Positions 20,722 to 30,265 of a stretch of 64,000 nucleotides of DNA are shown piece by piece; the stretch's first letter is position 1; each line of letters begins with the position of its first letter. The translations under genes and the position numbers were made by a program. Under the pieces are notes generated by a model. The model searched no databases, was not told the DNA's origin, and saw only the letters and a program-made list of their open reading frames with translations. The stretch lies in contig NZ_JAAXPG010000006.1 in the NCBI RefSeq assembly GCF_012396365.1, forward strand, positions 186,001 through 250,000, given 5' to 3'. The DNA comes from Nocardiopsis alborubida (GTDB taxonomy: Bacteria; Actinomycetota; Actinomycetes; Streptosporangiales; Streptosporangiaceae).

Positions 20722-22008
20722 ATGAGCCGACGCCAACTGGAACGCGGCGCCGCGATGCGGGGCATGGTCTCCCCGGAGGGCATCGCCGCGCTGGACGCGG
20801 ACTTCCCCGCGGACGGCTCCGGACCGGACGGCGACTGCCACATCCTGCACCTGGACATGGACGCCTTCTTCGCGAGCGTGGAGCAGCTGCGCCATCCCGA
20901 GGCGCGCGGACGTCCCGTCATCGTGGGCGGCACCGGCCCGCGCAGCGTGGTCTCCTCCGCTGACTACCTCGCCCGCGCGCACGGCGTGCACTCGGCGATG
21001 CCCATGGCGCGGGCCCTGCGCCTGTGCCCGGAGGCCCTGGTCTTCCCGCCCGACGGCCGCGCCTACCGCCAGGCGTCGGAGGCCGTCATGGACATCCTGC
21101 GCTCGGTGACGCCGCTGGTGCAGCCGCTCTCCCTGGACGAGGCCTTCCTGGACGTGTCAGGCGCACGCCGCCGCCTGGGCGGGCCGGTGCGCATCGCCGC
21201 GATGATCCGCGAGCGGGTGCGCAGGGAACAGCGCCTGACCTGTTCCGTGGGTGTGGCCGCCACCCGCTTCACCGCCAAGCTCGGCTCCACGCACTGCAAG
21301 CCCGACGGCCTGCTCCTGGTGCCCACCGCCCACGTGCGCGGCTTCCTGGACCCGCTGCCGGTCGGGGCGCTGCCCGGAGTGGGTGACCGGACCGAGCAGA
21401 CCCTGGCCCGGCTGGGCGTGCGCACGGTCGGCCAGCTGGCCCGCTACGAGCCGGACCTGCTGCGCATGGAGCTGGGCGACAAGGCCGGAACCCGCCTGGC
21501 CGAGCTCTCCCGGGGCGTGGACACGAGCCCGGTCGTGCCCGAGTCGCCGGACAAGAGCATCGGCTCGGAGGAGACCTTCGACGAGGACGTGACCGACCCC
21601 GGGGTGGTGGACCGTGAGCTGCTGAGGCTGGCCGAGAAGGTCGGGCGCCGCCTGAGGGCCTCGGGGCAGGCGGGGCGCACGGTGAGCGTGAAGCTGCGCC
21701 GCGGCGACTTCTCCACCATCACCCGGTCGCGGACCCTGCCCGAGGGCACCGACGTGGCCCGCGAGATCAGCGCCGTCGCCCGCGAGCTGTACACCGCATC
21801 CGGTTTGCGGGGGGTGCCGCTGCGCCTGGTGGGGGTGCGGGTGGAGGGGGTCATTCCGGTGGGACAGGTGCACCGCCAGTTGGCGCTGGGGGAGGAGGAA
21901 TCGGGTTGGAGGGATGTTGAACGGGTTATGGATCGCGTAACGGCACGTTTCGGGCCGGGCGCGATACAGTCGGCCGTGTTGGCCAAGCGTGACGAAAACG
22001 ACGTATGA
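20722..22008 (+). CDS. dinB: DNA polymerase IV (Y-family translesion polymerase)
   Basis: A 428-residue lesion-bypass polymerase. The catalytic carboxylates are visible in HLDMDAFFASVEQ (Asp45) and LSLDEAFLDVSG (Asp139/Glu140). The fingers segment SSADYLARAHGVHSAMP, the helix-hairpin-helix region LPGVGDRTEQTLARLGV and the little finger with KLRRGDFSTITRSRTL follow. A 40-residue N-terminal extension precedes the polymerase core. I do not see a clear QLxLF-type clamp-binding tail at the C-terminus. The start is ATG 20722, apparently leaderless. SOS control is not evident. Confidence 0.94.
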   Translation: MSRRQLERGAAMRGMVSPEGIAALDADFPADGSGPDGDCHILHLDMDAFFASVEQLRHPEARGRPVIVGGTGPRSVVSSADYLARAHGVHSAMPMARALRLCPEALVFPPDGRAYRQASEAVMDILRSVTPLVQPLSLDEAFLDVSGARRRLGGPVRIAAMIRERVRREQRLTCSVGVAATRFTAKLGSTHCKPDGLLLVPTAHVRGFLDPLPVGALPGVGDRTEQTLARLGVRTVGQLARYEPDLLRMELGDKAGTRLAELSRGVDTSPVVPESPDKSIGSEETFDEDVTDPGVVDRELLRLAEKVGRRLRASGQAGRTVSVKLRRGDFSTITRSRTLPEGTDVAREISAVARELYTASGLRGVPLRLVGVRVEGVIPVGQVHRQLALGEEESGWRDVERVMDRVTARFGPGAIQSAVLAKRDENDV

Positions 22009-22251
22009 TGCGGCAACTTCCGGGGCCTTCGGAGCGTTCCCAAGGGTAGGACCGGAATGAGGGTAGAAGAGAGGCATGGAAGCCGGTGTTTCCGATACAG
22101 GGCGAGGGTATCGTGGCCTGTGGTGGTCAGGTACGCACGCAGCTTTTCTTTCCACCGGGCGCTAGCTCATCGTATTCTGGGCATACCACTGACCAAGAGA
22201 CTGTTCTTCAGTACCCGTCACCCCAACCGGGGACTGCCGTAGGGAGGCGCC

Positions 22252-22662
22252 GTGCCGCTCTCTGAACACGAGCAGCGCATGCTCGACCAGATCGAGCGGG
22301 CGCTGTATGCCGAGGACCCGAAGTTCGCGAACACCGTTCGGCAAACGAACCCCGCGGTCCATTACAAGCGCTGGATCATCAAGGCCGGACTCGGTTTCGT
22401 CGTCGGTGTCGTGCTGCTGATGACGGGGTTGATGCTCCAGTCCACAGTCGCCCAGGTCGCCATCAGCGTCCTCGGTTTCCTCGTTATGCTGCTGTGCTTC
22501 CTGTGGGGCGCCAACGCCTGGCGCAAGGCCTCGGGTGGCGGCGGTGCCGACCAGGGCGCCGCGGTGGCGGAGCCCAAGCAGAAGCGTCGGGGCGGCAGCC
22601 GTCCCGGCATGATGAACCGTTTCGAGGAGCGCTGGCGCCGCCGCCAGGAGGGTGAGGAGTAG
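22252..22662 (+). CDS. DUF3040 membrane protein
   Basis: A 136-residue protein with the DUF3040 signature at the N-terminus (MPLSEHEQRMLDQIERALYAEDPKFA), two membrane segments at about residues 46-62 and 66-84, and a basic tail rich in Arg/Lys. The family is actinobacterial and has no assigned function. GTG 22252 is preceded by GTAGGGAGG. It is well isolated: 243 more A+T-rich bases precede it and a strong terminator hairpin follows at 22755. It lies near the dcw cluster, as in other actinomycetes. Confidence 0.9.
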   Translation: MPLSEHEQRMLDQIERALYAEDPKFANTVRQTNPAVHYKRWIIKAGLGFVVGVVLLMTGLMLQSTVAQVAISVLGFLVMLLCFLWGANAWRKASGGGGADQGAAVAEPKQKRRGGSRPGMMNRFEERWRRRQEGEE

Positions 22663-22754
22663 GACCCCGCTCCCACGCCCCGCGGCGGTCGCACCCGGCC
22701 GCACCTTGTCGGGCGGGGATCCCGCAGGGGATCCGTGCCGGACACGCAGTTCCC

Positions 22755-22796
22755 CGTGGTGGGCCCCGCACAGTGGTGCGGGGCCCACCACGTTTT
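22755..22796 (+). terminator. Rho-independent terminator after the DUF3040 gene
   Basis: CGTGGTGGGCCCCGCAC and GTGCGGGGCCCACCACG make a perfect 17-bp stem with the loop AGTG, followed directly by TTTT. This is the best classical terminator in the window. It lies 92 bases after the stop codon. The remaining gap to 23195 holds the second dispersed hairpin and no gene. Confidence 0.9.
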
Positions 22797-23087
22797 CCGG
22801 GCGGGGGCCGTGGTCTCTCCGGAGGAGCGCCGAACCCAGCGGAGAGGGCCTCTGGCCTGCTGGCCGGACACGGGCCCACCGTCGGGCGGACCGGCGCCCG
22901 GCTTCGGCGGGAAGGGGCCAGCGGGCAGGCCCTGCCCCCTGCGCGCGAGGTGGGCGAGCATCCCCGTACGAAGGGTCCGGACACGGACCGGAGCGCGGCG
23001 TGGACCGGACCCCGCCCCGTGGTGTGAGCCCCGGCCCGTACCGCCGGTGCGGTGACCGGAAGGGTTCACCGGCCCGCCCGTTCGCAG

Positions 23088-23144
23088 TGATCTTGTGCTT
23101 ATGGCGAGGTTCGAGCGCCGACATCGGCTATAAGTACAAGATCA
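23088..23144. repeat. Dispersed hairpin repeat, copy 2
   Basis: TGATCTTGTGCTTATGGCG (23088-23106) pairs with GGCTATAAGTACAAGATCA (23126-23144). Compared with copy 1, two substitutions turn A-U pairs into G-U pairs in an RNA hairpin, and one base pair at the loop end is lost. The loop begins GAGGTTCGAGCGCCGA. It sits 51 bases beyond the stop of the minus-strand transglutaminase gene, between convergent genes. Confidence 0.8.
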
Positions 23145-23194
23145 TCGCAGGTCAGAACCCTTGCGTCACGCCAGCCACATTCCTGGCCAGCCAA

Positions 23195-25606
23195 CTACGA
23201 CGTCACGGGCTCGGGGTCGGCGGCGCGGCGCGGTCGGTGCCACGGGGCCAGCGACCGGGGCAGCAGCACCGCGCGCAGGCGCGCTCCCGCCCCGACCACC
23301 CCGGCCAACCCCGCCAGGGCCGTCCGCAGGTCCTCGCGCAGCCCCTCCGGGGCCCGGGGCGAGGGCGCGTAACGCGCCTGCTCCTCAGCCAGGGCCAGCC
23401 GCCGCAGCGCCGCCGCGGCCTCCGGCGGAACCGGGCCCGGAGCGGTCCCCGACATCAGTCCCGCCGGGGCCGTCTCGGGCCGCGGCACCGGACCGGAACC
23501 GGCCAGGCGCTCGGCCGTGGTACGAGGGCTCTCCGCCAACGACCACGTACCGCCCAGGTCCAGGCAGGTGTCCCGCAGCTCCCGCCACGCGGTGTGCGCG
23601 CCCCCGGCGCCCGTCTCCCGCCCGACGCCGGGCAGCGACGCCGTCCGGGACCAGCGTGTCAGGGCGCGCACCAGCGCGGGCAGCGCCAACAGCAGCAGCA
23701 CGCCCGCGACGGCGCCCGCCACGGGCAGCCACGACAGGTCCGGGCCGTCCTGCGCACCGCCGCCCGGGGCCACCACCGACGAGGACGGCTCGTCCTCGGA
23801 GTCCTCCTCAGGGGCCGCACTGGGCTCCTCGTCCTCCGCGGAGGCCTCGTCCTCCGCGGCCTGCGACTCCTCGGGGGAGGGGGCCGCCGTCTCCTCCGCG
23901 GCGCCGTCCGGGGCGTCGGCGCCCTCCTGCCCGCCCTGGGAGTAGTCGGGCACCGACGCCGAGCCCTGCCCCCCGGCAGAGGACGGGGTCGGCTCGAACC
24001 GCACCCAGCCCGCGCCCTCGAAGTACAGCTCCGGCCAGGCGTGGGCGTCGCCCACGGACACCGCCCAGCGGTCGTCGCCCTGGCGCTCGCCCGCGGTGTA
24101 GCCCACCGCCACCCGCGCCGGGATGTCCACCTGCCGGGCCATGACCGCCATCGCCCCCGCGAACTGCTCGCAGTAGCCCACCCGGTCCTCGAACAGGAAG
24201 TAGGCGAGCGGGTCGGCGCCGTCGGGCACCGCGGGCGGGGACAGGTCGTAGGTGAACGCGCCCCCCGTGAAGTGGTCCTGGATCGCCACCGCCCGCTCGT
24301 AGGGGGTGCGGGCGTCCTCGGTCAGTTGCTCGGTCAGCTCCCGGACCCGCGGGTCCAGCCCGCTGGGCAGGTCGCGGAAGTCGCCAGGCAGAGACCGCGG
24401 GCTGCCGCTGTCGGACAGTTCCTCGGCCGACGGCTCCCGGTCCACGGTCTCCACGGTGAAGCTCAGCCCCGTGGGCGCGCTCTCGGTGGTGAACACCATG
24501 TGGCTGGCGGGGTCGGCGTACCACTCCCCGGCCACGTCCACCGTCCGCGCCCAGTACGGCAGCGGCAGGAAGTCGATCCCGGGCGAGTCCGAGTCCATCG
24601 AGATCCGCGTGGTCACCGCTTCGCCGGAGGAGTCCGACCCCCACCCGGTGGGCGGCGGCAGCTCCCCGTCGACCAGGGTGTCGCCCGAGGCGTTCACCGG
24701 CGTCATCGTCCAGTTCGCGCCGTCGAACTCGTCCAGCACGTACGTACGCAGGTAGTCGGGCTGTTCGGCGTCGGTCCGGTAGGTCAGTACCGTGCGGTCG
24801 GAGGAGGCGGCCAGTTCGCGTCGCAGCGAGACCAGCGGGTGCGTGGTGGTGATGAGGTCCCCGCCGGTGCCGATGTAGGTGCCGTCGGCCATCGTGTGGA
24901 GCGCGTCGGTGCGCAGCGACGGCACCGCGAGCGGCACCGTCAGCGCCAGGAGCACCGCGGCGGCCGAGGCCAGCGACACCGTCGCCGTCCTGCGCACCGC
25001 GCTCAGAACCCGGGCCGAGGAGTCGTGGCCGTCCGGGACGCGCACGCCCCACTCGCGGCCGCGCACCCACACGTCCACCGCGAGCAGCAGCAGGAAACCC
25101 ACGGCGCCGCTGGCCGCGGGCAGCCAGCCCAGTCCGGCGTCGTCCACGATCAGCGGGACCGCCATCAGCACGGCCACCAGGGCGCCGACCATCCCGGGGC
25201 AGCGCGCGGTCACCGCGAGGAAGTCCGCGACGATCGCGAACAGGACGAACACCAGCGCGATGATCAGCATGATCCCGGCGGTGGAGGAGACCGGGGGCGC
25301 GCTGGCGTTGACCGTCTCGAAGCCCTCGTCGAACACCCGCAGCAGGTGCGCCACCACGTCACCGGAGGGCAGCAGCCCCAGGGGTGCGACGTGCCCGGCG
25401 AACAGCGGCGTCATCAGCAGCGCCGCCACCAGCACCTGGAGGAACGGCACCGGGAAGGTGCTCCAGCCGCTGAGGCGGTACAGCGCGGACACCCCGCCCA
25501 CCGCCACCGTCATCACGAGGGCGGGGACCCACCAGGTCTCGCCCCGTACGAGGCCGCCCAGCAGCGGCAGCGCCATCAGCAGGCAGGCCAGGGTGGCCAG
25601 GGGCAT
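23195..25606 (-). CDS. Transglutaminase-domain membrane protein (TgpA-like)
   Basis: About 803 residues. The N-terminal 200 or so residues hold about six membrane segments. A long extracytoplasmic part contains a transglutaminase-like core with the catalytic Cys in GYCEQFAGAM, the His in SVGDAHAWPELYF and a following FEPTP. A Ser/Glu/Asp-rich low-complexity linker, one more membrane segment and a C-terminal DUF4129-like domain (TAWRELRDTCLDLG) come next. The start is ATG 25606, or TTG 25618, which has GGAAGGG six bases upstream and overlaps the DUF58 stop. It is the third gene of moxR-DUF58-transglutaminase, a common trio of unknown role, perhaps in envelope protein cross-linking or proteolysis. 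Confidence 0.88.
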   Translation of the reverse strand: MPLATLACLLMALPLLGGLVRGETWWVPALVMTVAVGGVSALYRLSGWSTFPVPFLQVLVAALLMTPLFAGHVAPLGLLPSGDVVAHLLRVFDEGFETVNASAPPVSSTAGIMLIIALVFVLFAIVADFLAVTARCPGMVGALVAVLMAVPLIVDDAGLGWLPAASGAVGFLLLLAVDVWVRGREWGVRVPDGHDSSARVLSAVRRTATVSLASAAAVLLALTVPLAVPSLRTDALHTMADGTYIGTGGDLITTTHPLVSLRRELAASSDRTVLTYRTDAEQPDYLRTYVLDEFDGANWTMTPVNASGDTLVDGELPPPTGWGSDSSGEAVTTRISMDSDSPGIDFLPLPYWARTVDVAGEWYADPASHMVFTTESAPTGLSFTVETVDREPSAEELSDSGSPRSLPGDFRDLPSGLDPRVRELTEQLTEDARTPYERAVAIQDHFTGGAFTYDLSPPAVPDGADPLAYFLFEDRVGYCEQFAGAMAVMARQVDIPARVAVGYTAGERQGDDRWAVSVGDAHAWPELYFEGAGWVRFEPTPSSAGGQGSASVPDYSQGGQEGADAPDGAAEETAAPSPEESQAAEDEASAEDEEPSAAPEEDSEDEPSSSVVAPGGGAQDGPDLSWLPVAGAVAGVLLLLALPALVRALTRWSRTASLPGVGRETGAGGAHTAWRELRDTCLDLGGTWSLAESPRTTAERLAGSGPVPRPETAPAGLMSGTAPGPVPPEAAAALRRLALAEEQARYAPSPRAPEGLREDLRTALAGLAGVVGAGARLRAVLLPRSLAPWHRPRRAADPEPVTS

Positions 25607-25614
25607 CAGTGCTC

Positions 25615-26859
25615 TCAACGCGGACCCTTCCGAGGGGTGTGCGGCCCGGCGGCGGCGGGAGCGGGCGCGCAGGCGCGGCGCCACAGGTCGGGCAGTTCGG
25701 CGGCGGAACCCAGGACGAGGACGCGCCATCCCGCCGCGGTCAGCACGTCGTGGACCCCGCGCAGGGTGTCGGGGCCGGGCCAGGCGGCGTGCGCGCACAG
25801 CACGGCGACGCGCACGCCCCGGCCGCCCGTGCGGGACAGCGCGGCGGCCTCCTCCGGGTTCACCGCGCCCAGCACCGCCACGACCAGGCTGGTCGTTCCG
25901 CGGGAGTCGGCCAGCATGCCGATCCCGCCGAGCAGTCCGGGCGTGTCGGAGGACTCCGCGACGGCCAGGCTGTCCAGCACGCCCGACGCGTTCGCGGTCC
26001 GTACCCGGCCCCGCTCGGTGTGCAGGCGCAGTTCGTGGCCGCTGTCGAGCAGGTGCACCGCCACCGAGGCGGCCGCGCTCACCGCGGTCTCCAGGGACCC
26101 GCCGGGACCCGGGTACCCGTGCGCCCCGCGCCGCGTGTCCAGCAGGACCACGCTGTTCTCGCGCGAGTGCTGCTCGTCCCGGCGCACCATGAGCTCACCG
26201 TGCTTGGCGGTGGACCGCCAGTGCACCTTGCGCAGGTCGTCGCCGTACCGGTACTCGCGGGGGACGGGGTCCTGCTCCCCGGCGCCGGTCATCGAACGCC
26301 GCGGCGAGTCCTCGCCCTTGGAGCCGTCGGCGGCGCCCAGCGAGGTCAGCGGGACGGTCACGGGGGTCACGAGCAGGCGCGAGGGCCCGCCCACGCTGCG
26401 GCTGACCCGCACGCACCCCAGCGGGTCGGTCACCCCGATCCGCAGCGGGCCCACCGGGTAGTTCCCGCGTACGGCCGGGCGCACCAGGTAGGCGACGTCG
26501 CGCACGGCGCGCGGACCCAGGTAGCCCACCGTGTAACGGGGTTCGCCGCCCAGGGGTACGGGCAGCGTGTCCTGCACCGACACCGCGGCCACCGGCCAGG
26601 TCCGCGAGGAGTTGCCCACGCGCAGCTGTACCTGGGCGTTGTGCCCCGCCGGGATCCGGACGGGGGACAGGGTGCGGCTGTGCACGACGCGGGAGGCGGC
26701 ACCCAGGACCGTCAGCGCCGACAGCGGCGGGACCGCGGTCAGCAGCACGCCCAGGCCCACGACCTCGCGCTGTCCCACGACCAGGCCGGCCACCAGGGCG
26801 GTCAGGCCGAGGATGAGCATGCAGACGCCTCGTGCGGTGAGGGTTCGGTGCGGGCGCAT
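25615..26859 (-). CDS. DUF58-domain protein
   Basis: A 414-residue protein with two hydrophobic segments at about residues 11-31 and 35-52, then a beta-rich region and the DUF58 core REYRYGDDLRKVHWRSTAKHGELMVRRDE. A von Willebrand A-like fold follows, starting SVVLLDTRRG. DUF58 proteins are partners of MoxR ATPases. ATG 26859 begins after GAGAGGG. It lies 64 bases after moxR and its stop meets the transglutaminase start, so all three should be one transcript. Confidence 0.92.
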   Translation of the reverse strand: MRPHRTLTARGVCMLILGLTALVAGLVVGQREVVGLGVLLTAVPPLSALTVLGAASRVVHSRTLSPVRIPAGHNAQVQLRVGNSSRTWPVAAVSVQDTLPVPLGGEPRYTVGYLGPRAVRDVAYLVRPAVRGNYPVGPLRIGVTDPLGCVRVSRSVGGPSRLLVTPVTVPLTSLGAADGSKGEDSPRRSMTGAGEQDPVPREYRYGDDLRKVHWRSTAKHGELMVRRDEQHSRENSVVLLDTRRGAHGYPGPGGSLETAVSAAASVAVHLLDSGHELRLHTERGRVRTANASGVLDSLAVAESSDTPGLLGGIGMLADSRGTTSLVVAVLGAVNPEEAAALSRTGGRGVRVAVLCAHAAWPGPDTLRGVHDVLTAAGWRVLVLGSAAELPDLWRRACAPAPAAAGPHTPRKGPR

Positions 26860-26923
26860 GGACCCTCTCTCGGGGGCGGGTGCGTACGGGGCGGGGCGGG
26901 GGTGAGGGCCGCGGGCGCCGGGT

Positions 26924-27916
26924 CTACTGCGGTCCGGGCACGGGCAGGCGCGCGACCAGCTTGGCCACGATCTGCTCGGGGGTCAGGCGCTCCATCTGCG
27001 CCTCGGGGCCGGGCAGCAGCCGGTGCGCGAGCACCGGCACGGCCAGGGTCTGCACGTCGTCGGGAACGACGTAGTGCCGTCCGTCCAGGGCGGCGTAGGC
27101 GCGGGCGGCCTGCACCAGGTGCAGGGTGGCCCGCGGCGAGGCGCCCAGGCGCAGCTCGGGGGTGGTCCGGGTCGCGTTGATCAGGTCCACGACGTAGCGG
27201 CGCATGCCCGGGGCCACGTGCACCGTGCGCACCCGGTCGGCCAGGTCGCGGATCTGGGCGGCGTTGGTGACGGGCGTCAGGTTGTCCAGCGGCGAGCTGG
27301 AGCTGTGCGAGTCGATCATGTCGAGTTCGGCCTGGGGAGCGGGGTAGCCGACCGAGACGCGGGCCATGAACCGGTCGCGCTGGGCCTCGGGGAGGGCGTA
27401 GGTGCCCTCCATGTCGCCCGGGTTCTGGGTGGCCACCACCATGAACGGCCGTTCCAGGGCGCGGGTCTGGCCGTCCACGCTCACCTGGCGTTCGGCCATG
27501 CACTCCAGCAGGGCGGCCTGGGTCTTGGGCGAGGCGCGGTTGATCTCGTCGCCCACCACGATGTTGGCGAACACCGGGCCGGGGTTGAACTCGAACTCGC
27601 GACGGTCCTGGTGGTAGACGCTGACGCCGGTGATGTCGCTGGGCAGCAGGTCCGGCGTGAACTGCACGCGCTGCACGGAGCAGTCCACGGCCCGGCCCAG
27701 GGCCTTGGCCAGCATGGTCTTGCCGACTCCGGGGACGTCCTCGATGAGCAGGTGGCCCTCGGCGAGCAGGACCGTCAGCGCCAGGCGCAGCACCTCCGGC
27801 TTGCCCTCGATGACCTTCTCGATCGCGGCGCGGACGCGGTCGGCCACGGCGACGACCTCACCGACGTCCCCCTGGACGCCGCCCCCGCGACCGCCGTGGT
27901 GTGTACCGAGTGACAC
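26924..27916 (-). CDS. MoxR-family AAA+ ATPase
   Basis: A 330-residue AAA+ protein. Walker A is PGVGKT (62-67), Walker B ends VVGDEINRASP (Asp123/Glu124), sensor 1 is VVATQNPGDMEGTYALPEAQRDRF, and a C-terminal lid helix set ends in LGASPRATLHLVQAARAYA. MoxR ATPases act as chaperones for metal insertion or assembly of VWA/DUF58 partners. GTG 27916 has a GGGAGGGG ribosome site. It is first in the operon, downstream of a good promoter at 27965-27992. Confidence 0.94.
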   Translation of the reverse strand: MSLGTHHGGRGGGVQGDVGEVVAVADRVRAAIEKVIEGKPEVLRLALTVLLAEGHLLIEDVPGVGKTMLAKALGRAVDCSVQRVQFTPDLLPSDITGVSVYHQDRREFEFNPGPVFANIVVGDEINRASPKTQAALLECMAERQVSVDGQTRALERPFMVVATQNPGDMEGTYALPEAQRDRFMARVSVGYPAPQAELDMIDSHSSSSPLDNLTPVTNAAQIRDLADRVRTVHVAPGMRRYVVDLINATRTTPELRLGASPRATLHLVQAARAYAALDGRHYVVPDDVQTLAVPVLAHRLLPGPEAQMERLTPEQIVAKLVARLPVPGPQ

Positions 27917-27964
27917 CAGACCCCTCCCGCTCCCTGTGGCTCCGTGTGTCGCTGTTCGGAACTG

Positions 27965-27992
27965 AGGCTAAGCCCATTCAAACCGATTGCAA
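27965..27992 (-). promoter_or_regulatory. Promoter of the moxR-DUF58-transglutaminase operon
   Basis: On the minus strand TTGCAA (27992-27987) and TAGCCT (27970-27965) are separated by 16 bases, a good match to the housekeeping consensus, giving a leader of about 40 bases. It lies in the 530-base divergent gap before mraZ, whose middle part (about 28000-28360) shows nothing else that I can support. Confidence 0.6.
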
Positions 27993-28365
27993 ACCAAAGT
28001 GCCGGAATCAGCGGCCGATTGGTTCCAGGGATGGCCAAAGAGGTCAAAGGGCTCCAACCACCCTCCTGATCCTCGGTGACGGCACCGGTGCGGGGCGAGG
28101 GTGCGGAGTAGGGAGGACCCTGTCTCCGGCCGGTCCCGAAACCCGTCACGCCGGTCCGACACGCCGAGCCGATCCTGCGGGCGCCCGCCCCGTCCCCCAC
28201 GCGCGCACGCGCGTACGCGGGAGGCGTCGCCGCAGGTCGCCGCGGTCCCGAAGGCCCCTGTCCCCGCGACACACCCCGCGCCCTCCACTTCCCCCCACCT
28301 CCGCGACCAGTGCTGTGAACTGCGGTTTCGCTGTTCCCGGAGGTCGCAAAAGCCGGAAAGATCTG

Positions 28366-28393
28366 TTGACGGTGGGGAAGAGTGGAGTAAGGT
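28366..28393 (+). promoter_or_regulatory. mraZ (dcw cluster) promoter
   Basis: TTGACG (28366-28371) and TAAGGT (28388-28393) are separated by 16 bases. Transcription would start near 28400, about 48 bases before the mraZ GTG. The MraZ boxes overlap both the spacer and the -10, so binding should block RNA polymerase. Confidence 0.7.
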
Positions 28394-28408
28394 GGGGAAC
28401 CGTGGAGA
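28373..28408 (+). promoter_or_regulatory. MraZ operator: four TGGRGW boxes at 10-bp spacing
   Basis: TGGGGA (28373), TGGAGT (28383), TGGGGA (28393) and TGGAGA (28403) recur with exactly 4-base spacers, one per helical turn. MraZ is known to bind direct TGGG-type repeats upstream of its own gene in other bacteria. The array covers the core promoter, so autorepression of the dcw cluster is the expected outcome. Confidence 0.8.
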
Positions 28409-28447
28409 GGGTGAATTCTCCACTTCGAGGGTGAGGGAGGTGGAAGT

Positions 28448-28879
28448 GTGTTCCTCGGCACCCACACGCCCCGGCTCGACCAGAAGGGGCGGCTCTTCCT
28501 CCCCGCGAAGTACCGCGACGAGCTGTCGGGGGGTCTGGTGATCACCAAGGGCCAGGAGCGCTGCCTCTACGTCTTCCCGACGGAGGAGTTCCGGCGCATC
28601 ACCGACGCGCTCGCCACCACCCCGGTCACCGCCAAGGCGGTGCGCGACTACAGCAGGGTCCTCTTCGCCAGCGCCTCGGACGAGAACTGCGACAAACAGG
28701 GCAGGGTCACCATCCCGGCCAAGCTCCGCGACTACGCGGACCTGGACCGGGAGTGCGTCGTGATCGGCGCCAACACCCGCCTGGAGATCTGGGACTCCCG
28801 GGCGTGGTCGGACTACGAGGCCGAGCAGGAACCCGCCTTCGCGCAACTGTCGGAGGAGGTGCTGCCCGGGGTGCTGTGA
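28448..28879 (+). CDS. mraZ: Transcriptional regulator MraZ
   Basis: A 143-residue protein with two tandem AbrB-like SpoVT/MraZ domains. The first reads [26 protein letters not shown] and the second [20 protein letters not shown]; both keep the family's D-x-K/Q-GR-x-x-x-P-x-K core, which contacts DNA. It forms a ring oligomer that binds repeated boxes upstream of itself; four such boxes are present here. GTG 28448 has GGAGGT upstream. It is the first gene of the dcw cluster; a 278-base gap separates it from rsmH. Confidence 0.96.
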   Translation: MFLGTHTPRLDQKGRLFLPAKYRDELSGGLVITKGQERCLYVFPTEEFRRITDALATTPVTAKAVRDYSRVLFASASDENCDKQGRVTIPAKLRDYADLDRECVVIGANTRLEIWDSRAWSDYEAEQEPAFAQLSEEVLPGVL

Positions 28880-29157
28880 CCCCGGCGGAGGCACCGCCGG
28901 GCCGACCAGCACACAGTCCACACCCTCGCAAGCCGGAGTCCGGCAACGGCCTCCGGACGCGGTCTCCACGAGCTGGCGCGACTTCCCCGGTGCCAGGTCG
29001 TGAGCGCGAAGCCACCGGAAGGTGGACAATAGCGGCCGTGTCCGGAGGCCCGCCGGAACCCGCCGGGCCGTGCCAAGGACACCGTGGAGCGCACCGACCG
29101 GGGCGCTACCGCGGCGACTCGGGGGGAGACGGCGACAGCGTGGAGGAACAGCAGCGC

Positions 29158-30255
29158 ATGGGGGACATCCGGCAGCACGGGCAGGACGGTGGGCCCGGGG
29201 GCGCCCACCCGGGCGGGGACGGCGTCCCCGCGGACGGGGAGCACACCGGCGAGAGGCACACCGGCGGGGAGCGGACGCGCGTCGACGCGGCCCGCTCCGG
29301 AGCCGACCCCCTGCACGTGCCCGTCATGCTCGACCGGATCGTGGAACTGCTCGCCCCGGCCCTGGAGCGCCCCGGCGCCGTCCTGGTCGACGGCACCCTG
29401 GGCCTGGGCGGCCACTCCGAGGCGCTCCTGCGCGCCTGCCCCGGCATGCGCCTGGTCGGCGTGGACCGCGACACCACCGCCCTGGAACGCAGCGCCGCAC
29501 GCCTGGCGCCCTACGCCGACCGCACCCACTTCGTGCACGCGGTCTACTCCGACATCCCGCGCGCCCTGGACGAGGCGGGCGCGGCCGAGGCCGACGCCGT
29601 GCTGCTCGACCTCGGCGTCTCCTCACCGCAGTTGGACGAGACCGACCGCGGCTTCGCCTACGCCCACGACGCGCCGCTGGACATGCGCATGGACCGCACC
29701 CAGCCGCTCACCGCCGCCGAGGTCGTCAACACCTACCCGGTCGCCGAGCTCACCCGCGTGCTGCGCACCTACGGCGAGGAGCGCTTCGCCTCCCGCGTGG
29801 CCAGGGCCATCGAACGCCAGCGCGCCCAGGCGCCCATCGAGTCCACCCGCGCCCTGGCCGAGCTGGTGCGCGAGGCCATTCCGGCGGCCACCCGCCGCAC
29901 CGGCGGCCACCCCGCCAAGCGCGCCTTCCAGGGCCTGCGCATCGAGGTCAACGCCGAGCTGTCCATCCTCGAACGCGCCCTGCCCGCCGCGGTCGCGCGC
30001 CTGGCGGTCGGCGGTCGCGTGGCCGTGCTGTCCTACCACTCGCTGGAGGACCGGATGACCAAGAGGGCCCTGGCCGCGCTGGCCACCGACACCACGCCCG
30101 CCGACCTGCCGGTCCCCCTGCCCGAACGGCAGCCCGAACTCCGGCTCCTCACCCGGGGCGCCGAACTCCCCACGGACGAAGAGAACGAACGCAACCCGCG
30201 CGCACAGTCGGCCCGCCTCCGGGCGGCCGAGCGCGTGCGACCACCGCGGCAGTAG
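29158..30255 (+). CDS. rsmH: 16S rRNA (cytosine1402-N4)-methyltransferase
   Basis: Methylates N4 of C1402 in the ribosomal P site. After an N-terminal extension of about 55 Gly/His/Arg-rich residues, the conserved body begins [13 protein letters not shown] and shows [14 protein letters not shown] (SAM motif I), [45 protein letters not shown] and LSYHSLEDR near the end. ATG 29158 is placed after GGAGGAA; an in-frame GTG at 29140 is possible. The following ftsL-like gene starts 10 bases after its stop. It is also known as MraW. Confidence 0.95.
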   Translation: MGDIRQHGQDGGPGGAHPGGDGVPADGEHTGERHTGGERTRVDAARSGADPLHVPVMLDRIVELLAPALERPGAVLVDGTLGLGGHSEALLRACPGMRLVGVDRDTTALERSAARLAPYADRTHFVHAVYSDIPRALDEAGAAEADAVLLDLGVSSPQLDETDRGFAYAHDAPLDMRMDRTQPLTAAEVVNTYPVAELTRVLRTYGEERFASRVARAIERQRAQAPIESTRALAELVREAIPAATRRTGGHPAKRAFQGLRIEVNAELSILERALPAAVARLAVGGRVAVLSYHSLEDRMTKRALAALATDTTPADLPVPLPERQPELRLLTRGAELPTDEENERNPRAQSARLRAAERVRPPRQ

Positions 30256-30265
30256 GGAGACCCAG

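Noticed and set aside
22652..26461. A plus-strand open frame of about 1270 codons across the transglutaminase and DUF58 genes
   Set aside because: It crosses a terminator hairpin and lies antisense to two clear conserved genes.
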